Source: REEB481 sp041170785 (GTDB taxonomy: Bacteria > Bacteroidota > Bacteroidia > NS11-12g > UBA955). From it: 6,486 nucleotides of DNA. The stretch lies in assembly GCA_041170785.1 (NCBI GenBank), contig JBEDND010000167.1, forward strand, positions 1 through 6,486. Reading direction: 5' to 3'. This document shows, piece by piece, positions 1 through 6,140 of the stretch. A program made the translations under genes and the position numbers. Every line of letters begins with the position of its first letter. Position 1 is the stretch's first letter. A model generated the notes under the pieces. The model was not told where the DNA came from. It saw nothing but the letters and a program-made list of their open reading frames with translations, and searched no databases.

Positions 1-1292
1 CGGTGTATCTGTTCAGTCAGGATTTTACCGTTTTTGGCGGATCACTCAGCGAAACACATGCCCAGAAAATATGCAGGGTGATGGATCTGGCCATGGAAAA
101 TGGCGCACCACTCATAGGGCTGAACGACAGCGGTGGCGCACGAATACAGGAAGGTGTGGTTTCATTGGGTGGATATGCAGACATCTTTTACCGAAATGTG
201 CAGGCCTCCGGTGTCATTCCGCAGCTTTCTGCCATCATGGGACCTTGTGCCGGCGGCGCGGTTTATTCTCCGGCACTCACTGATTTCATCCTGATGGTGG
301 AACATACCAGTTACATGTTTGTAACAGGCCCGAATGTGGTGAAAACAGTCACCAATGAAGAAGTGAGCAGCGAGGATCTTGGCGGCGCGTCTGTGCACAG
401 CACCAAAAGTGGCGTGGCACATTTTGCATCGGCCAACGAAGCCGAAGCCATCCGCACACTGAGGAATATCCTTTCATATGTTCCCCAAAACTGCGAAGAA
501 CAGGCGCCGGCCATTCCATACCAATCCGGAGCTTCTGAAATACGCGAGGTGTTGAAAAGCATTGTGCCCGATCATCCCAATCAGCCTTACGACATGCGCG
601 AGGTAATTGCCGGTGTGGTTGATGACGATAGTTTCCTCGAGGTTCATAAAGATTTTGCACCCAACATACTCGTGGGCTTTGCCCGCCTGGCCGGACGCAG
701 CATTGGCGTGGTAGCCAATCAGCCTGCGCATCTGGCCGGGGTTCTTGATGTGCATGCCTCCCAAAAAGGTGCCCGCTTCGTGCGCTTCTGCGATGCCTTC
801 AATATACCCCTGTTGGTGTTTGAAGATGTTCCCGGCTTCTTGCCAGGAACCGATCAGGAGTGGAACGCCATCATCACCAATGGCGCGAAGCTGCTCTATG
901 CGTTTAGTGAAGCTACCGTGCCGCGCATCACCGTAATCACACGGAAAGCCTACGGCGGTGCTTATGATGTAATGAACAGCAAGCACATCGGAGCCGACAT
1001 GAACTATGCATGGCCGGGTGCAGAGATTGCGGTGATGGGTGCCAAAGGCGCTGCTGAAATTATCTTTAGAAAAGAAATTCAGTCGGCAGAAAATCAGGAG
1101 CAGGCCTGGCTGGAGAAGGAAAAGGAATACAGCGAACTGTTTGCCAATCCCTACCGCGCCGCTGAACGTGGATACATCGACGAAGTCATTTATCCTGAAG
1201 AAACCCGGGCGCGTTTAATTGCGGCCTTCAGCATGCTTGAACATAAAGTCCGCAATCTTCCCAGGAAAAAACACGGGAATATTCCCCTTTAA
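1..1292 (+). CDS. pccB: Acyl-CoA carboxylase carboxyltransferase (beta) subunit, probably propionyl-CoA carboxylase; 5' end missing
   Basis: This subunit transfers a carboxyl group from carboxybiotin to an acyl-CoA, probably making methylmalonyl-CoA from propionyl-CoA in the cytoplasm. The reading frame is open from base 3 with no real start; 429 codons are visible against about 510 for the family, so roughly 80 N-terminal residues lie outside the window. The N-terminal crotonase-fold half shows SQDFTVFGGSLSETHA (visible residues 5-20), NDSGGARIQEG (41-51) and the acyl-CoA oxyanion-hole segment GPCAGGAVYSP (80-90). The C-terminal half shows DVPGFLPGTDQEW (275-287) and RKAYGGAYDVMNSKHIGAD (314-332). 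It ends in the family tail KKHGNIPL. Asp at visible residue 322 (GGAYD) matches the position that is Asp in propionyl-CoA and Ile in broader acetyl/propionyl carboxylases of Streptomyces, so propionyl specificity is inferred. Methylmalonyl-CoA decarboxylase alpha is a close homologue and an alternative. The gene stops at TAA and no T-run terminator follows. Confidence 0.93.
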   Translation, partial: VYLFSQDFTVFGGSLSETHAQKICRVMDLAMENGAPLIGLNDSGGARIQEGVVSLGGYADIFYRNVQASGVIPQLSAIMGPCAGGAVYSPALTDFILMVEHTSYMFVTGPNVVKTVTNEEVSSEDLGGASVHSTKSGVAHFASANEAEAIRTLRNILSYVPQNCEEQAPAIPYQSGASEIREVLKSIVPDHPNQPYDMREVIAGVVDDDSFLEVHKDFAPNILVGFARLAGRSIGVVANQPAHLAGVLDVHASQKGARFVRFCDAFNIPLLVFEDVPGFLPGTDQEWNAIITNGAKLLYAFSEATVPRITVITRKAYGGAYDVMNSKHIGADMNYAWPGAEIAVMGAKGAAEIIFRKEIQSAENQEQAWLEKEKEYSELFANPYRAAERGYIDEVIYPEETRARLIAAFSMLEHKVRNLPRKKHGNIPL

Positions 1293-1363
1293 GCAATTCT
1301 TTTCAGGTAAATTCCTGACCTCGGTCAAAAGGCAGGCCTTATCGATGGCTGAATTTTGTGGAG

Positions 1364-2014
1364 ATGGTCAGGAAAAGACTGCTTACCATATTGCTTTCCA
1401 GTTTGTTGCTGCCGGCACTCCACGCTGCCGATACCTTGGCAACAAGGAACGGCCTGAAGTATCAGGATTCAACCGAACGACCTGCATTTGCAGAAAAGGA
1501 TGTGTTCATCTCCGTAGCCTATGGATTCGGTAATTTTCTGCGCAGCACATTTGAAGCCGGTGATCTATCGAAAGAGCAGCAAGTGCGTACGGCCATTGGT
1601 CCGCTGATGGCAAAAGGAGCCTGGGCTTTAAGTTCGAATCTGGATTTTGGTGTGCATCTGGCATTTATGTCGCTAAAGAATGAATGGACTGACACAGCTG
1701 CGCGCAGCAGCGGAACCGGCACATACACCGGTTGGAGCGCCTTGGCACGGGTAAATTACCACCTGAAGCCGGGAAGATTTTTTGATCCCTATCTTGGATT
1801 CGGGGTTGGCTACCGGCGCGACCGAATCAAAGAAACCAGCACAAACCCTTCAAGCGGAAACAAATTTGAAGAAAACATCTTGCTTATTCCTTTCAATCTG
1901 GGCATGGATGTAACCATCGGCTTCCGATTGATGGCCACGGAGCATCTGGGCATCATGATGGAAACCGGGATAGCAAAAGGGATTGTGCAGCTGGGTTTGG
2001 TTTACAGACCATAA
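1364..2014 (+). CDS. Putative outer-membrane beta-barrel protein, function unknown
   Basis: This 216-residue protein is not one I can assign to a named family. The N-terminus has a basic start (MVRKR) and a hydrophobic stretch (LLTILLSSLLLPALHA, residues 6-21) with a likely signal peptidase I site after ALHA. The rest alternates short amphipathic strands with turns rich in Gly, Asn and Asp, for example VFISVAYGFGNFL (47-59), FFDPYLGFGVGYRRD and a final strand GIVQLGLVYRP. This is the pattern of small 8-stranded OmpW/OmpX-like outer-membrane barrels. The last residue is Pro rather than the aromatic residue common in such barrels. ATG at 1364 is preferred over an in-frame GTG at 1358 because it places MVRKR directly before the hydrophobic core. 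The gene lies 71 bp after pccB and could be co-transcribed with it. The barrel assignment is an inference from composition and strand pattern. Confidence 0.72.
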   Translation: MVRKRLLTILLSSLLLPALHAADTLATRNGLKYQDSTERPAFAEKDVFISVAYGFGNFLRSTFEAGDLSKEQQVRTAIGPLMAKGAWALSSNLDFGVHLAFMSLKNEWTDTAARSSGTGTYTGWSALARVNYHLKPGRFFDPYLGFGVGYRRDRIKETSTNPSSGNKFEENILLIPFNLGMDVTIGFRLMATEHLGIMMETGIAKGIVQLGLVYRP

Positions 2015-2047
2015 TTTCTAAGTATTTTCAGGTCTGTATAGGGCCTA

Positions 2048-2080
2048 AAAAGAGATTGCACGCCATGTGCGCTTTTTTTT
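2048..2080 (+). terminator. Likely Rho-independent terminator after the barrel-protein gene
   Basis: GCAC (2058-2061) and GTGC (2067-2070) form a 4-bp stem around the loop GCCAT, extended by a T-G wobble. After one mismatch (2056/2072), an A-rich left flank (AAAAAGAGA) can pair with the run of eight T at 2073-2080. The T-run directly follows the stem, as expected for intrinsic termination. It lies 34 bp after the stop of the preceding gene and ends 34 bp before the accB start codon, so it probably separates the two transcription units. The GC core is short, so strength is uncertain. Confidence 0.55.
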
Positions 2081-2081
2081 C

Positions 2082-2089
2082 TTTCTTTG
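2082..2089 (+). promoter_or_regulatory. Weak candidate -7 promoter element for accBC
   Basis: TTTCTTTG matches the Bacteroidota -7 consensus TANNTTTG at five of its six fixed positions (the A is T). It sits 24 bases before the accB ATG, predicting a leader of roughly 18-20 bases. It abuts the T-run of the upstream terminator, so the match may be a by-product of the T-rich sequence. No TTTG -33 element is seen at the usual 19-21 base spacing. Confidence 0.22.
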
Positions 2090-2113
2090 CCCCTCATTTC
2101 AAGATTGAAAAAC

Positions 2114-2587
2114 ATGGATTTGAAAGAGATACAGGCACTGATCCGATTTGTGTCTTCACAGGGGGTTGATGAAGTGGAAATCAGTCAAAAAGACTTTAAA
2201 CTGGTCATCAAGAAAAATCCGGCAGCTGTAACAACGGTAGCCCAGGTTCAAGCGGTTCCGGTAGCACAGGCAATGCCTGCAGCTCCTGCTGCGGCACCCG
2301 CTGCTCCTGCTGCACAGGTAGCACCTGCCGCTGAAACAAAAAGCAACCTGATCACCATCAAGTCGCCCATGATTGGCACATTTTACCGTTCACCCAATCC
2401 GGATTCACCATTCTTTGTAAACGTAGGTGATGAAGTTAAGCCCGGTAAACCGGTGTGCATCATCGAAGCGATGAAGCTGTTCAATGAGATCGAGAGCGAG
2501 GTGAGCGGCCGCATTGTAAAGGTATTGGTTGACAACGCTTCTCCCGTTGAATACGATCAGCCCCTGTTCCTTGTAGAACCGGCATAA
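2114..2587 (+). CDS. accB: Biotin carboxyl carrier protein of acetyl-CoA carboxylase
   Basis: This protein carries biotin between biotin carboxylase and the carboxyltransferase of acetyl-CoA carboxylase, the first step of fatty acid synthesis in the cytoplasm. ATG at 2114 gives 157 residues starting MDLKEIQALIRFVSS, the usual AccB start; the frame stays open upstream to a TTG at 2087, but the extra residues look non-coding. Residues 1-34 form the N-terminal AccB domain. Residues 35-74 are a flexible Ala/Pro/Val/Gln linker. Residues 78-157 form the biotinyl/lipoyl-type beta-barrel, including the SPMIGTFYRSPNPDSPFF segment with the AccB 'thumb' region. The biotinylated residue is Lys121 in EAMKLFNE. 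Length and domain order are normal (E. coli AccB is 156 residues). accC follows after 11 bp, so the two are almost certainly one operon. It could also supply the carrier for the upstream propionyl-type carboxyltransferase, which is an inference. Confidence 0.97.
   Translation: MDLKEIQALIRFVSSQGVDEVEISQKDFKLVIKKNPAAVTTVAQVQAVPVAQAMPAAPAAAPAAPAAQVAPAAETKSNLITIKSPMIGTFYRSPNPDSPFFVNVGDEVKPGKPVCIIEAMKLFNEIESEVSGRIVKVLVDNASPVEYDQPLFLVEPA
2282..2313 (+). repeat. Short direct repeat encoding the Ala/Pro linker of AccB
   Basis: The 11-mer GCTCCTGCTGC occurs at 2282-2292 and again at 2303-2313, a period of 21 bases (7 codons). It encodes the low-complexity PAAPAAAPAAPAA part of the AccB linker. It is an in-frame coding repeat that could vary in length between strains, not a separate element. 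Confidence 0.5.
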
Positions 2588-2598
2588 GCAAGCTTTTC

Positions 2599-3936
2599 AT
2601 GTTCAGGAAAATTCTAATCGCCAATCGCGGGGAAATAGCCCTGCGTATCATCCGTACCTGTAAGGAAATGGGCATTAAAACGGTGGCTGTGTACAGTACC
2701 GCCGACCGCGACAGCCTGCATGTGCGCTTTGCCGACGAAGCCGTGTGTATTGGCCCGCCTGCCAGCAGAGACAGTTACCTCAACATGCCCAGAATCATTG
2801 CAGCTGCAGAAATCACCAACGCCGACGCAATCCACCCGGGTTATGGGTTTCTGAGTGAAAACGCCAAGTTCAGCGGACTGTGTCGTGACCACGGCATCAA
2901 GTTCATTGGTGCAACGCCTGAGCAAATTGATGCCATGGGCGATAAATCAAATGCCAAGGATACCATGAAGAAAGCGGGCGTGCCAACCATTCCCGGTTCT
3001 GATGGCTTGCTGGATAACTTGCAGGAAGCAAAAAACATTGCCGGAACCATTGGTTATCCGGTGATCATCAAGGCTACTGCAGGTGGCGGAGGAAGAGGCA
3101 TGCGGATTATTTGGGCTGAAGATGAATTGGAAAATGCATGGAACAGCGCCAAGCAGGAAGCCGGTGCAGCCTTCGGAAACGATGGCCTGTACATGGAAAA
3201 ATACATCGAAGAACCCCGCCACATTGAAATTCAGGTGGCCGGCGACCAATACGGCAAGGTTTGTCACCTCAGTGAACGTGATTGCTCCATACAAAGGCGC
3301 CATCAGAAACTGATTGAGGAAACGCCTTCACCATTCATGACACCTGAACTCCGGGAAAAAATGGGCGCTGCAGCCAAGGCCGCCGCTGAAATCATCAAAT
3401 ATGAAGGAGTGGGAACGGTAGAGTTTCTGGTGGATAAACACCGGAATTTCTACTTCATGGAAATGAATACCCGAATTCAGGTGGAGCATCCGGTTACCGA
3501 GGAGGTCATCAATTACGACCTGGTAAAGGAGCAAATCCTGATTGCCGCCGGTTTCCCCATTTCGGGTAAGGATTATATTCCTTTGAAACATGCCATTGAA
3601 TGCAGGATCAACGCGGAAGATATCTACAACAACTTCCGACCCAGTCCTGGCACAATTACCTCCATGCACAAACCAGGTGGACATGGAACCCGTGTGGATT
3701 CGCATATTTACGCAGGATATACCATTCCTCCGTTTTACGACAGCATGATTGCCAAGTTGATTGTTTCTGCCCAAACCAGGGAAGAAGCCATCGTGAAAAT
3801 GGAACGTGCGCTCGGGGAATTCATCATTGAAGGTGTGAAAACAACCATTCCGCTGCAACAACAAATCATGCAGAACGAAGAATTCAGGAAAGGCAATTTC
3901 ACTACCGCCTTCATGAATACCTTCGACATCAAGTAA
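2599..3936 (+). CDS. accC: Biotin carboxylase subunit of acetyl-CoA carboxylase
   Basis: This enzyme carboxylates the biotin on AccB using ATP and bicarbonate. It is 445 residues, the normal stand-alone AccC length, with no fused biotinyl domain. The N-terminal domain begins FRKILIANRGEIALRIIR and contains HPGYGFLSENA (79-89). The ATP-grasp domain has Lys116, Lys158 and the glycine loop AGGGGRGMR (161-169). Further key residues are the nucleotide-binding KYIEEPRHIEIQV segment (201-213), Lys237 in RRHQKLIEE, metal ligands Glu275 and Glu288, and the active-site run EMNTRIQVEHPVTE (288-301), including Arg292 and Glu296. The C-terminal domain has ECRINAED (334-341) with the biotin-site Arg336. 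All catalytic residues expected from E. coli AccC are present. It lies 11 bp after accB. Its stop overlaps the 3' end of the opposing recF by 8 bp. It may also serve the propionyl-CoA carboxyltransferase encoded upstream. Confidence 0.97.
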   Translation: MFRKILIANRGEIALRIIRTCKEMGIKTVAVYSTADRDSLHVRFADEAVCIGPPASRDSYLNMPRIIAAAEITNADAIHPGYGFLSENAKFSGLCRDHGIKFIGATPEQIDAMGDKSNAKDTMKKAGVPTIPGSDGLLDNLQEAKNIAGTIGYPVIIKATAGGGGRGMRIIWAEDELENAWNSAKQEAGAAFGNDGLYMEKYIEEPRHIEIQVAGDQYGKVCHLSERDCSIQRRHQKLIEETPSPFMTPELREKMGAAAKAAAEIIKYEGVGTVEFLVDKHRNFYFMEMNTRIQVEHPVTEEVINYDLVKEQILIAAGFPISGKDYIPLKHAIECRINAEDIYNNFRPSPGTITSMHKPGGHGTRVDSHIYAGYTIPPFYDSMIAKLIVSAQTREEAIVKMERALGEFIIEGVKTTIPLQQQIMQNEEFRKGNFTTAFMNTFDIK

Positions 3937-5029
3937 TCAGTTTTCCCTCGCGAGCGAGCGCGTAAAATTGTGTTCCCACCTGTGTTTGTGACAGGTGTTT
4001 TTCCAAACGGTCAGCATGCGTATCGCTGATGATGATTTGCCCGAAATCTCCGGAGGATACCAACTCCATCAATGCTTGTGCCCGGGATTCATCTATTTTT
4101 TCGTAAACATCGTCAAGGAGTAGAACTGGTCTTTGTTTCTTATGCTGCAAAAAGTATTGGTATTGTGCTGCTTTCAATGCCAGTACGAAGCTCTTTACCT
4201 GGCCTTGTGAACCAAACCGTTTCAAGGGGTGACTGTTCAAGGTAAAAAGAACGTCATCGCGATGCGGGCCTTTTGTGGTGCGTTCAAGGATTACATCCCT
4301 ATGGCGATGTTCATCGTATAAATCCTGGAGGTTTTTTTCGGCTAAATCGCTTTGGTATTGCAGGCCAGCCAGTTCTTGTGCCCCGCTGATACGTTCATAG
4401 GCAAACTGAAAGTATGGCTGCAACTCGGTAAAGAAGGCGCTGCGCTGCACATATATTTTTCTGCCGGCCTCTGCCAAACGGTGTTCAATGGCTTCAAAGA
4501 GCAGGGGGTCGGCAGGCCTTCCTTTCAATGCTTTAAGCAATGCATTCCGCTGTTCCAGTCCATATTTGTATTGCACGAGTGCTTCCAGATAGTCCCTGTG
4601 CGTTTGGCTGATGGTCAGATCGATGAACCGTCTTCGCTCTTCGCTTCCGCCCCAAACCAGTTCCACGTCATTAGGTGCAATCATCACGGTTTGCAGGAGT
4701 CCGATATGATCCATGATGCGGTCATATGTTTTCCCATTTCTTTTGATCGTTTTTTTCCCGTGGCTGGGAACGTGAATCACTATTTCTTCCTGCGTGTCGC
4801 CATGGGTGAAAATTCCCCTGAGCGTAAAAAAATCAGCATGATGCCGAAGCAATGGTGCATCAATTCCGTTGAAATAGCTTTTACAATTGGCCAGGTAATG
4901 CACCGCGTCGAGGATGCTGGTTTTACCTGCCCCATTTGGCCCGGTAATGCCATTAACACCCGAGCAGAAATCCAGCGTGAGCGATTCGTGGTTGCGGTAA
5001 TTGATCAGGTGCAAACGCTGTAGTTCCAT
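3929..5029 (-). CDS. recF: DNA replication and repair protein RecF
   Basis: RecF is an ATP-dependent SMC/ABC-type protein that, with RecO and RecR, loads RecA at single-strand gaps. The gene encodes 366 residues, normal for the family. The N-terminus MELQRLHLINYRNHESLTLDF is the family start. Walker A is GPNGAGKTS (30-38). A conserved MIAPNDVELVWGGSEERRRFID segment begins at 116. The ABC signature is FGSQGQVKSFVLALK (272-286). Walker B is PVLLLDDVYEKID (301-313), where many RecF proteins read DDVFSELD, followed by the D-loop region DESRAQAL. All ATPase motifs are intact. The gene is divergent from pdhA across 59 bp and convergent with accC, overlapping by 8 bp. No Shine-Dalgarno sequence precedes the start. 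The last 25 codons or so contain the likely accBC terminator, so that sequence serves two roles. Confidence 0.96.
   Translation of the reverse strand: MELQRLHLINYRNHESLTLDFCSGVNGITGPNGAGKTSILDAVHYLANCKSYFNGIDAPLLRHHADFFTLRGIFTHGDTQEEIVIHVPSHGKKTIKRNGKTYDRIMDHIGLLQTVMIAPNDVELVWGGSEERRRFIDLTISQTHRDYLEALVQYKYGLEQRNALLKALKGRPADPLLFEAIEHRLAEAGRKIYVQRSAFFTELQPYFQFAYERISGAQELAGLQYQSDLAEKNLQDLYDEHRHRDVILERTTKGPHRDDVLFTLNSHPLKRFGSQGQVKSFVLALKAAQYQYFLQHKKQRPVLLLDDVYEKIDESRAQALMELVSSGDFGQIIISDTHADRLEKHLSQTQVGTQFYALAREGKLIT
3977..4002 (+). terminator. Rho-independent terminator for accBC, inside the recF coding region
   Basis: CACCTGT (3977-3983) and ACAGGTG (3991-3997) form a perfect 7-bp stem around the 7-base loop GTTTGTG, followed at once by TTTTT (3998-4002). 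It lies 40 bases past the accC stop and is oriented to stop accBC transcription. On the minus strand the same bases encode RecF residues of about 343-352, including HLSQTQV. In that direction the hairpin is preceded by A's and not followed by a T-run, so it should not end recF transcription. Confidence 0.68.
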
Positions 5030-5034
5030 TGGTA

Positions 5035-5042
5035 CAAAATTA
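5035..5042 (-). promoter_or_regulatory. Candidate -7 promoter element for recF
   Basis: Read on the minus strand this is TAATTTTG, a full match to the Bacteroidota -7 consensus TANNTTTG. Only five bases (TACCA) separate it from the recF ATG, so transcription would start at or within a base or two of the start codon and the mRNA would be essentially leaderless. I see no TTTG -33 element at 19-21 bases upstream, which lowers confidence. Confidence 0.42.
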
Positions 5043-5067
5043 AGCCTTCCGGTTTAGGCCTCTTTTG

Positions 5068-5075
5068 TATGTTTG
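5068..5075 (+). promoter_or_regulatory. Candidate -7 promoter element for pdhA
   Basis: TATGTTTG is a full match to the Bacteroidota -7 consensus TANNTTTG, 13 bases before the pdhA ATG. This predicts a transcript starting near 5080-5082 with a leader of about 7-9 bases. It supports ATG 5089 as the start, because the in-frame TTG at 5065 would lie upstream of the transcript start. No clear TTTG -33 element is seen. Between this element and the recF one lies an imperfect inverted repeat, GCCT (5044-5047) and AGGC (5056-5059), which is too weak to call an operator. Confidence 0.42.
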
Positions 5076-5088
5076 CAGTTGCTTAATT

Positions 5089-6093
5089 ATGGGTAAAAAC
5101 GCCAAAAACGGGTTCAGCAAAGAACAATACCTCTACTGGTTCGAGCAGATGATGCTGGTTCGTCGCTTTGAAGAGAAAGCAGCGCAGTTGTATGGTCAGC
5201 AGAAAATTAAGGGTTTCTGTCACTTGTATATCGGTCAGGAGGCCATCACCGCAGGCATGATGACCGCCATTACCAAAGAAGATTCCGTAATCACAGCTTA
5301 CCGTGATCACGGTCATGCTTTAGCTGTGGGAATTTCACCCAATGCGGTAATGGCCGAGTTGTACGGAAAAGCAACAGGCTGCACCAAAGGCAAGGGCGGC
5401 AGCATGCACATGTTCAGCAAAGAGCACAACTTCTATGGCGGTCATGGTATTGTAGGTGGTCAGATTCCATTGGGTGCAGGAATTGCCCTTGCAGAGCAAT
5501 ACAGGGGAACAAAAAATGTTTGTTTGACCTTTATGGGCGACGGAGCTGTTCGTCAGGGAGCCTTGCATGAAACCTTCAACATGGCCATGCTGTGGAAACT
5601 TCCGGTAGTGTTCATCTGCGAAAACAACGAATACGCCATGGGAACCTCGGTGGAACGGACTACCAATATGCCTGACATTTATAAAATTGGCAGCGCTTAT
5701 GACATGCCTTCGTTTCAGGTTGATGGAATGACTCCGGAATCCGTTCATGAAGCAATTTATCAGGCGTGTGAACAGGCACGTGCCGGCAATGGTCCTACCT
5801 TCCTGGAAATCAAGACCTATCGCTACCGCGGCCATTCCATGAGTGATCCGGCAACGTATCGCACCAAAGAAGAGGTGAACGATTACAAACAGCGTGATCC
5901 CATTGAAACTACCAGAGCGAAAATCCTGAAGATGAAATATGCCACCGAGCAGGAACTCGAACAAATCGAGGAAAGAATCATTGAACAGGTGAATGAAAGT
6001 GTGGTGTTCTCTGAAAATAGTCCATACCCAGATCCTTCAGAACTGTTTACTGAGGTGTATGTGGAGCATGATTATCCGTTCATCACGGAGTGA
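5089..6093 (+). CDS. pdhA: Pyruvate dehydrogenase E1 component, alpha subunit
   Basis: PdhA and the beta subunit form the thiamine-diphosphate-dependent E1 enzyme, which decarboxylates pyruvate and acetylates the lipoyl group of E2, giving acetyl-CoA. ATG at 5089 gives 334 residues starting MGKNAKNGFSKEQYLYWFEQMM, matching the family start. The TPP motif GDGAVRQG begins at 150, with Asp151 and the closing Asn180 in CENNEYAMGTS. Tyr71-Arg72 (TAYRDHGH) and the loop YRYRGHSMSDPATYR (244-258) with His249 match the human E1-alpha active site; Ser250 aligns with human phosphorylation site 1. Length fits the heterotetrameric E1 type rather than the fused AceE type. The beta subunit and E2 are not adjacent: the next gene is an unrelated TPR protein. 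Branched-chain 2-oxoacid dehydrogenase E1-alpha is the main alternative, but GFCHLYIGQEA and ENNEYAMGTS favour pyruvate. Confidence 0.94.
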   Translation: MGKNAKNGFSKEQYLYWFEQMMLVRRFEEKAAQLYGQQKIKGFCHLYIGQEAITAGMMTAITKEDSVITAYRDHGHALAVGISPNAVMAELYGKATGCTKGKGGSMHMFSKEHNFYGGHGIVGGQIPLGAGIALAEQYRGTKNVCLTFMGDGAVRQGALHETFNMAMLWKLPVVFICENNEYAMGTSVERTTNMPDIYKIGSAYDMPSFQVDGMTPESVHEAIYQACEQARAGNGPTFLEIKTYRYRGHSMSDPATYRTKEEVNDYKQRDPIETTRAKILKMKYATEQELEQIEERIIEQVNESVVFSENSPYPDPSELFTEVYVEHDYPFITE

Positions 6094-6095
6094 AA

Positions 6096-6126
6096 TTTGG
6101 CTGAGGAGGTAAAATCATTATTTTCG
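6096..6126 (+). promoter_or_regulatory. Candidate promoter for the TPR protein gene
   Basis: TTTG (6096-6099), then 19 bases, then TATTTTCG (6119-6126). The first matches the Bacteroidota -33 element, the spacing is in the usual range, and the second matches TANNTTTG except for one C. The predicted start near 6131-6133 leaves a leader of only 8-10 bases before ATG 6141. The TTTG begins 3 bases after the pdhA stop, so the downstream gene could have its own promoter as well as read-through from pdhA. Confidence 0.42.
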
Positions 6127-6140
6127 CGGGGTTATTAAAA

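Noticed and set aside
474..986. 170-codon open frame on the minus strand, antisense to the carboxyltransferase gene
   Set aside because: The plus-strand protein here is a strongly conserved enzyme; the antisense translation has no recognisable motif and its length follows from codon bias.
1303..1318. Inverted repeat TCAGG-N6-CCTGA after pccB, considered as a terminator
   Set aside because: The stem is only 5 bp and no T-run follows; the barrel gene may be co-transcribed with pccB.
1351..1358. GAATTTTG, a near match to TANNTTTG upstream of the barrel-protein gene
   Set aside because: The first T is missing, there is no -33 element, and it lies five bases from ATG; without further support it is probably chance.
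3328..3864. 178-codon open frame on the minus strand, antisense to accC
   Set aside because: It lies wholly within a fully conserved biotin carboxylase gene and its translation shows no family features.
3947..3962. GC-rich palindromic sequence (CTCGCGAG and CGCG-N6-CGCG) at the accC/recF overlap
   Set aside because: It is explained by the RecF codons for ALAREG and has no T-run; the hairpin just downstream is a far better terminator.
4352..5023. 223-codon open frame on the plus strand, antisense to recF
   Set aside because: RecF motifs (Walker A, signature) are clearly encoded on the other strand; the antisense product is Cys/Phe/Gln-rich with no domain pattern.
5044..5059. Imperfect inverted repeat GCCT-N8-AGGC between recF and pdhA, considered as an operator
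   Set aside because: Four paired bases are too few to distinguish from chance without comparison to related genomes.
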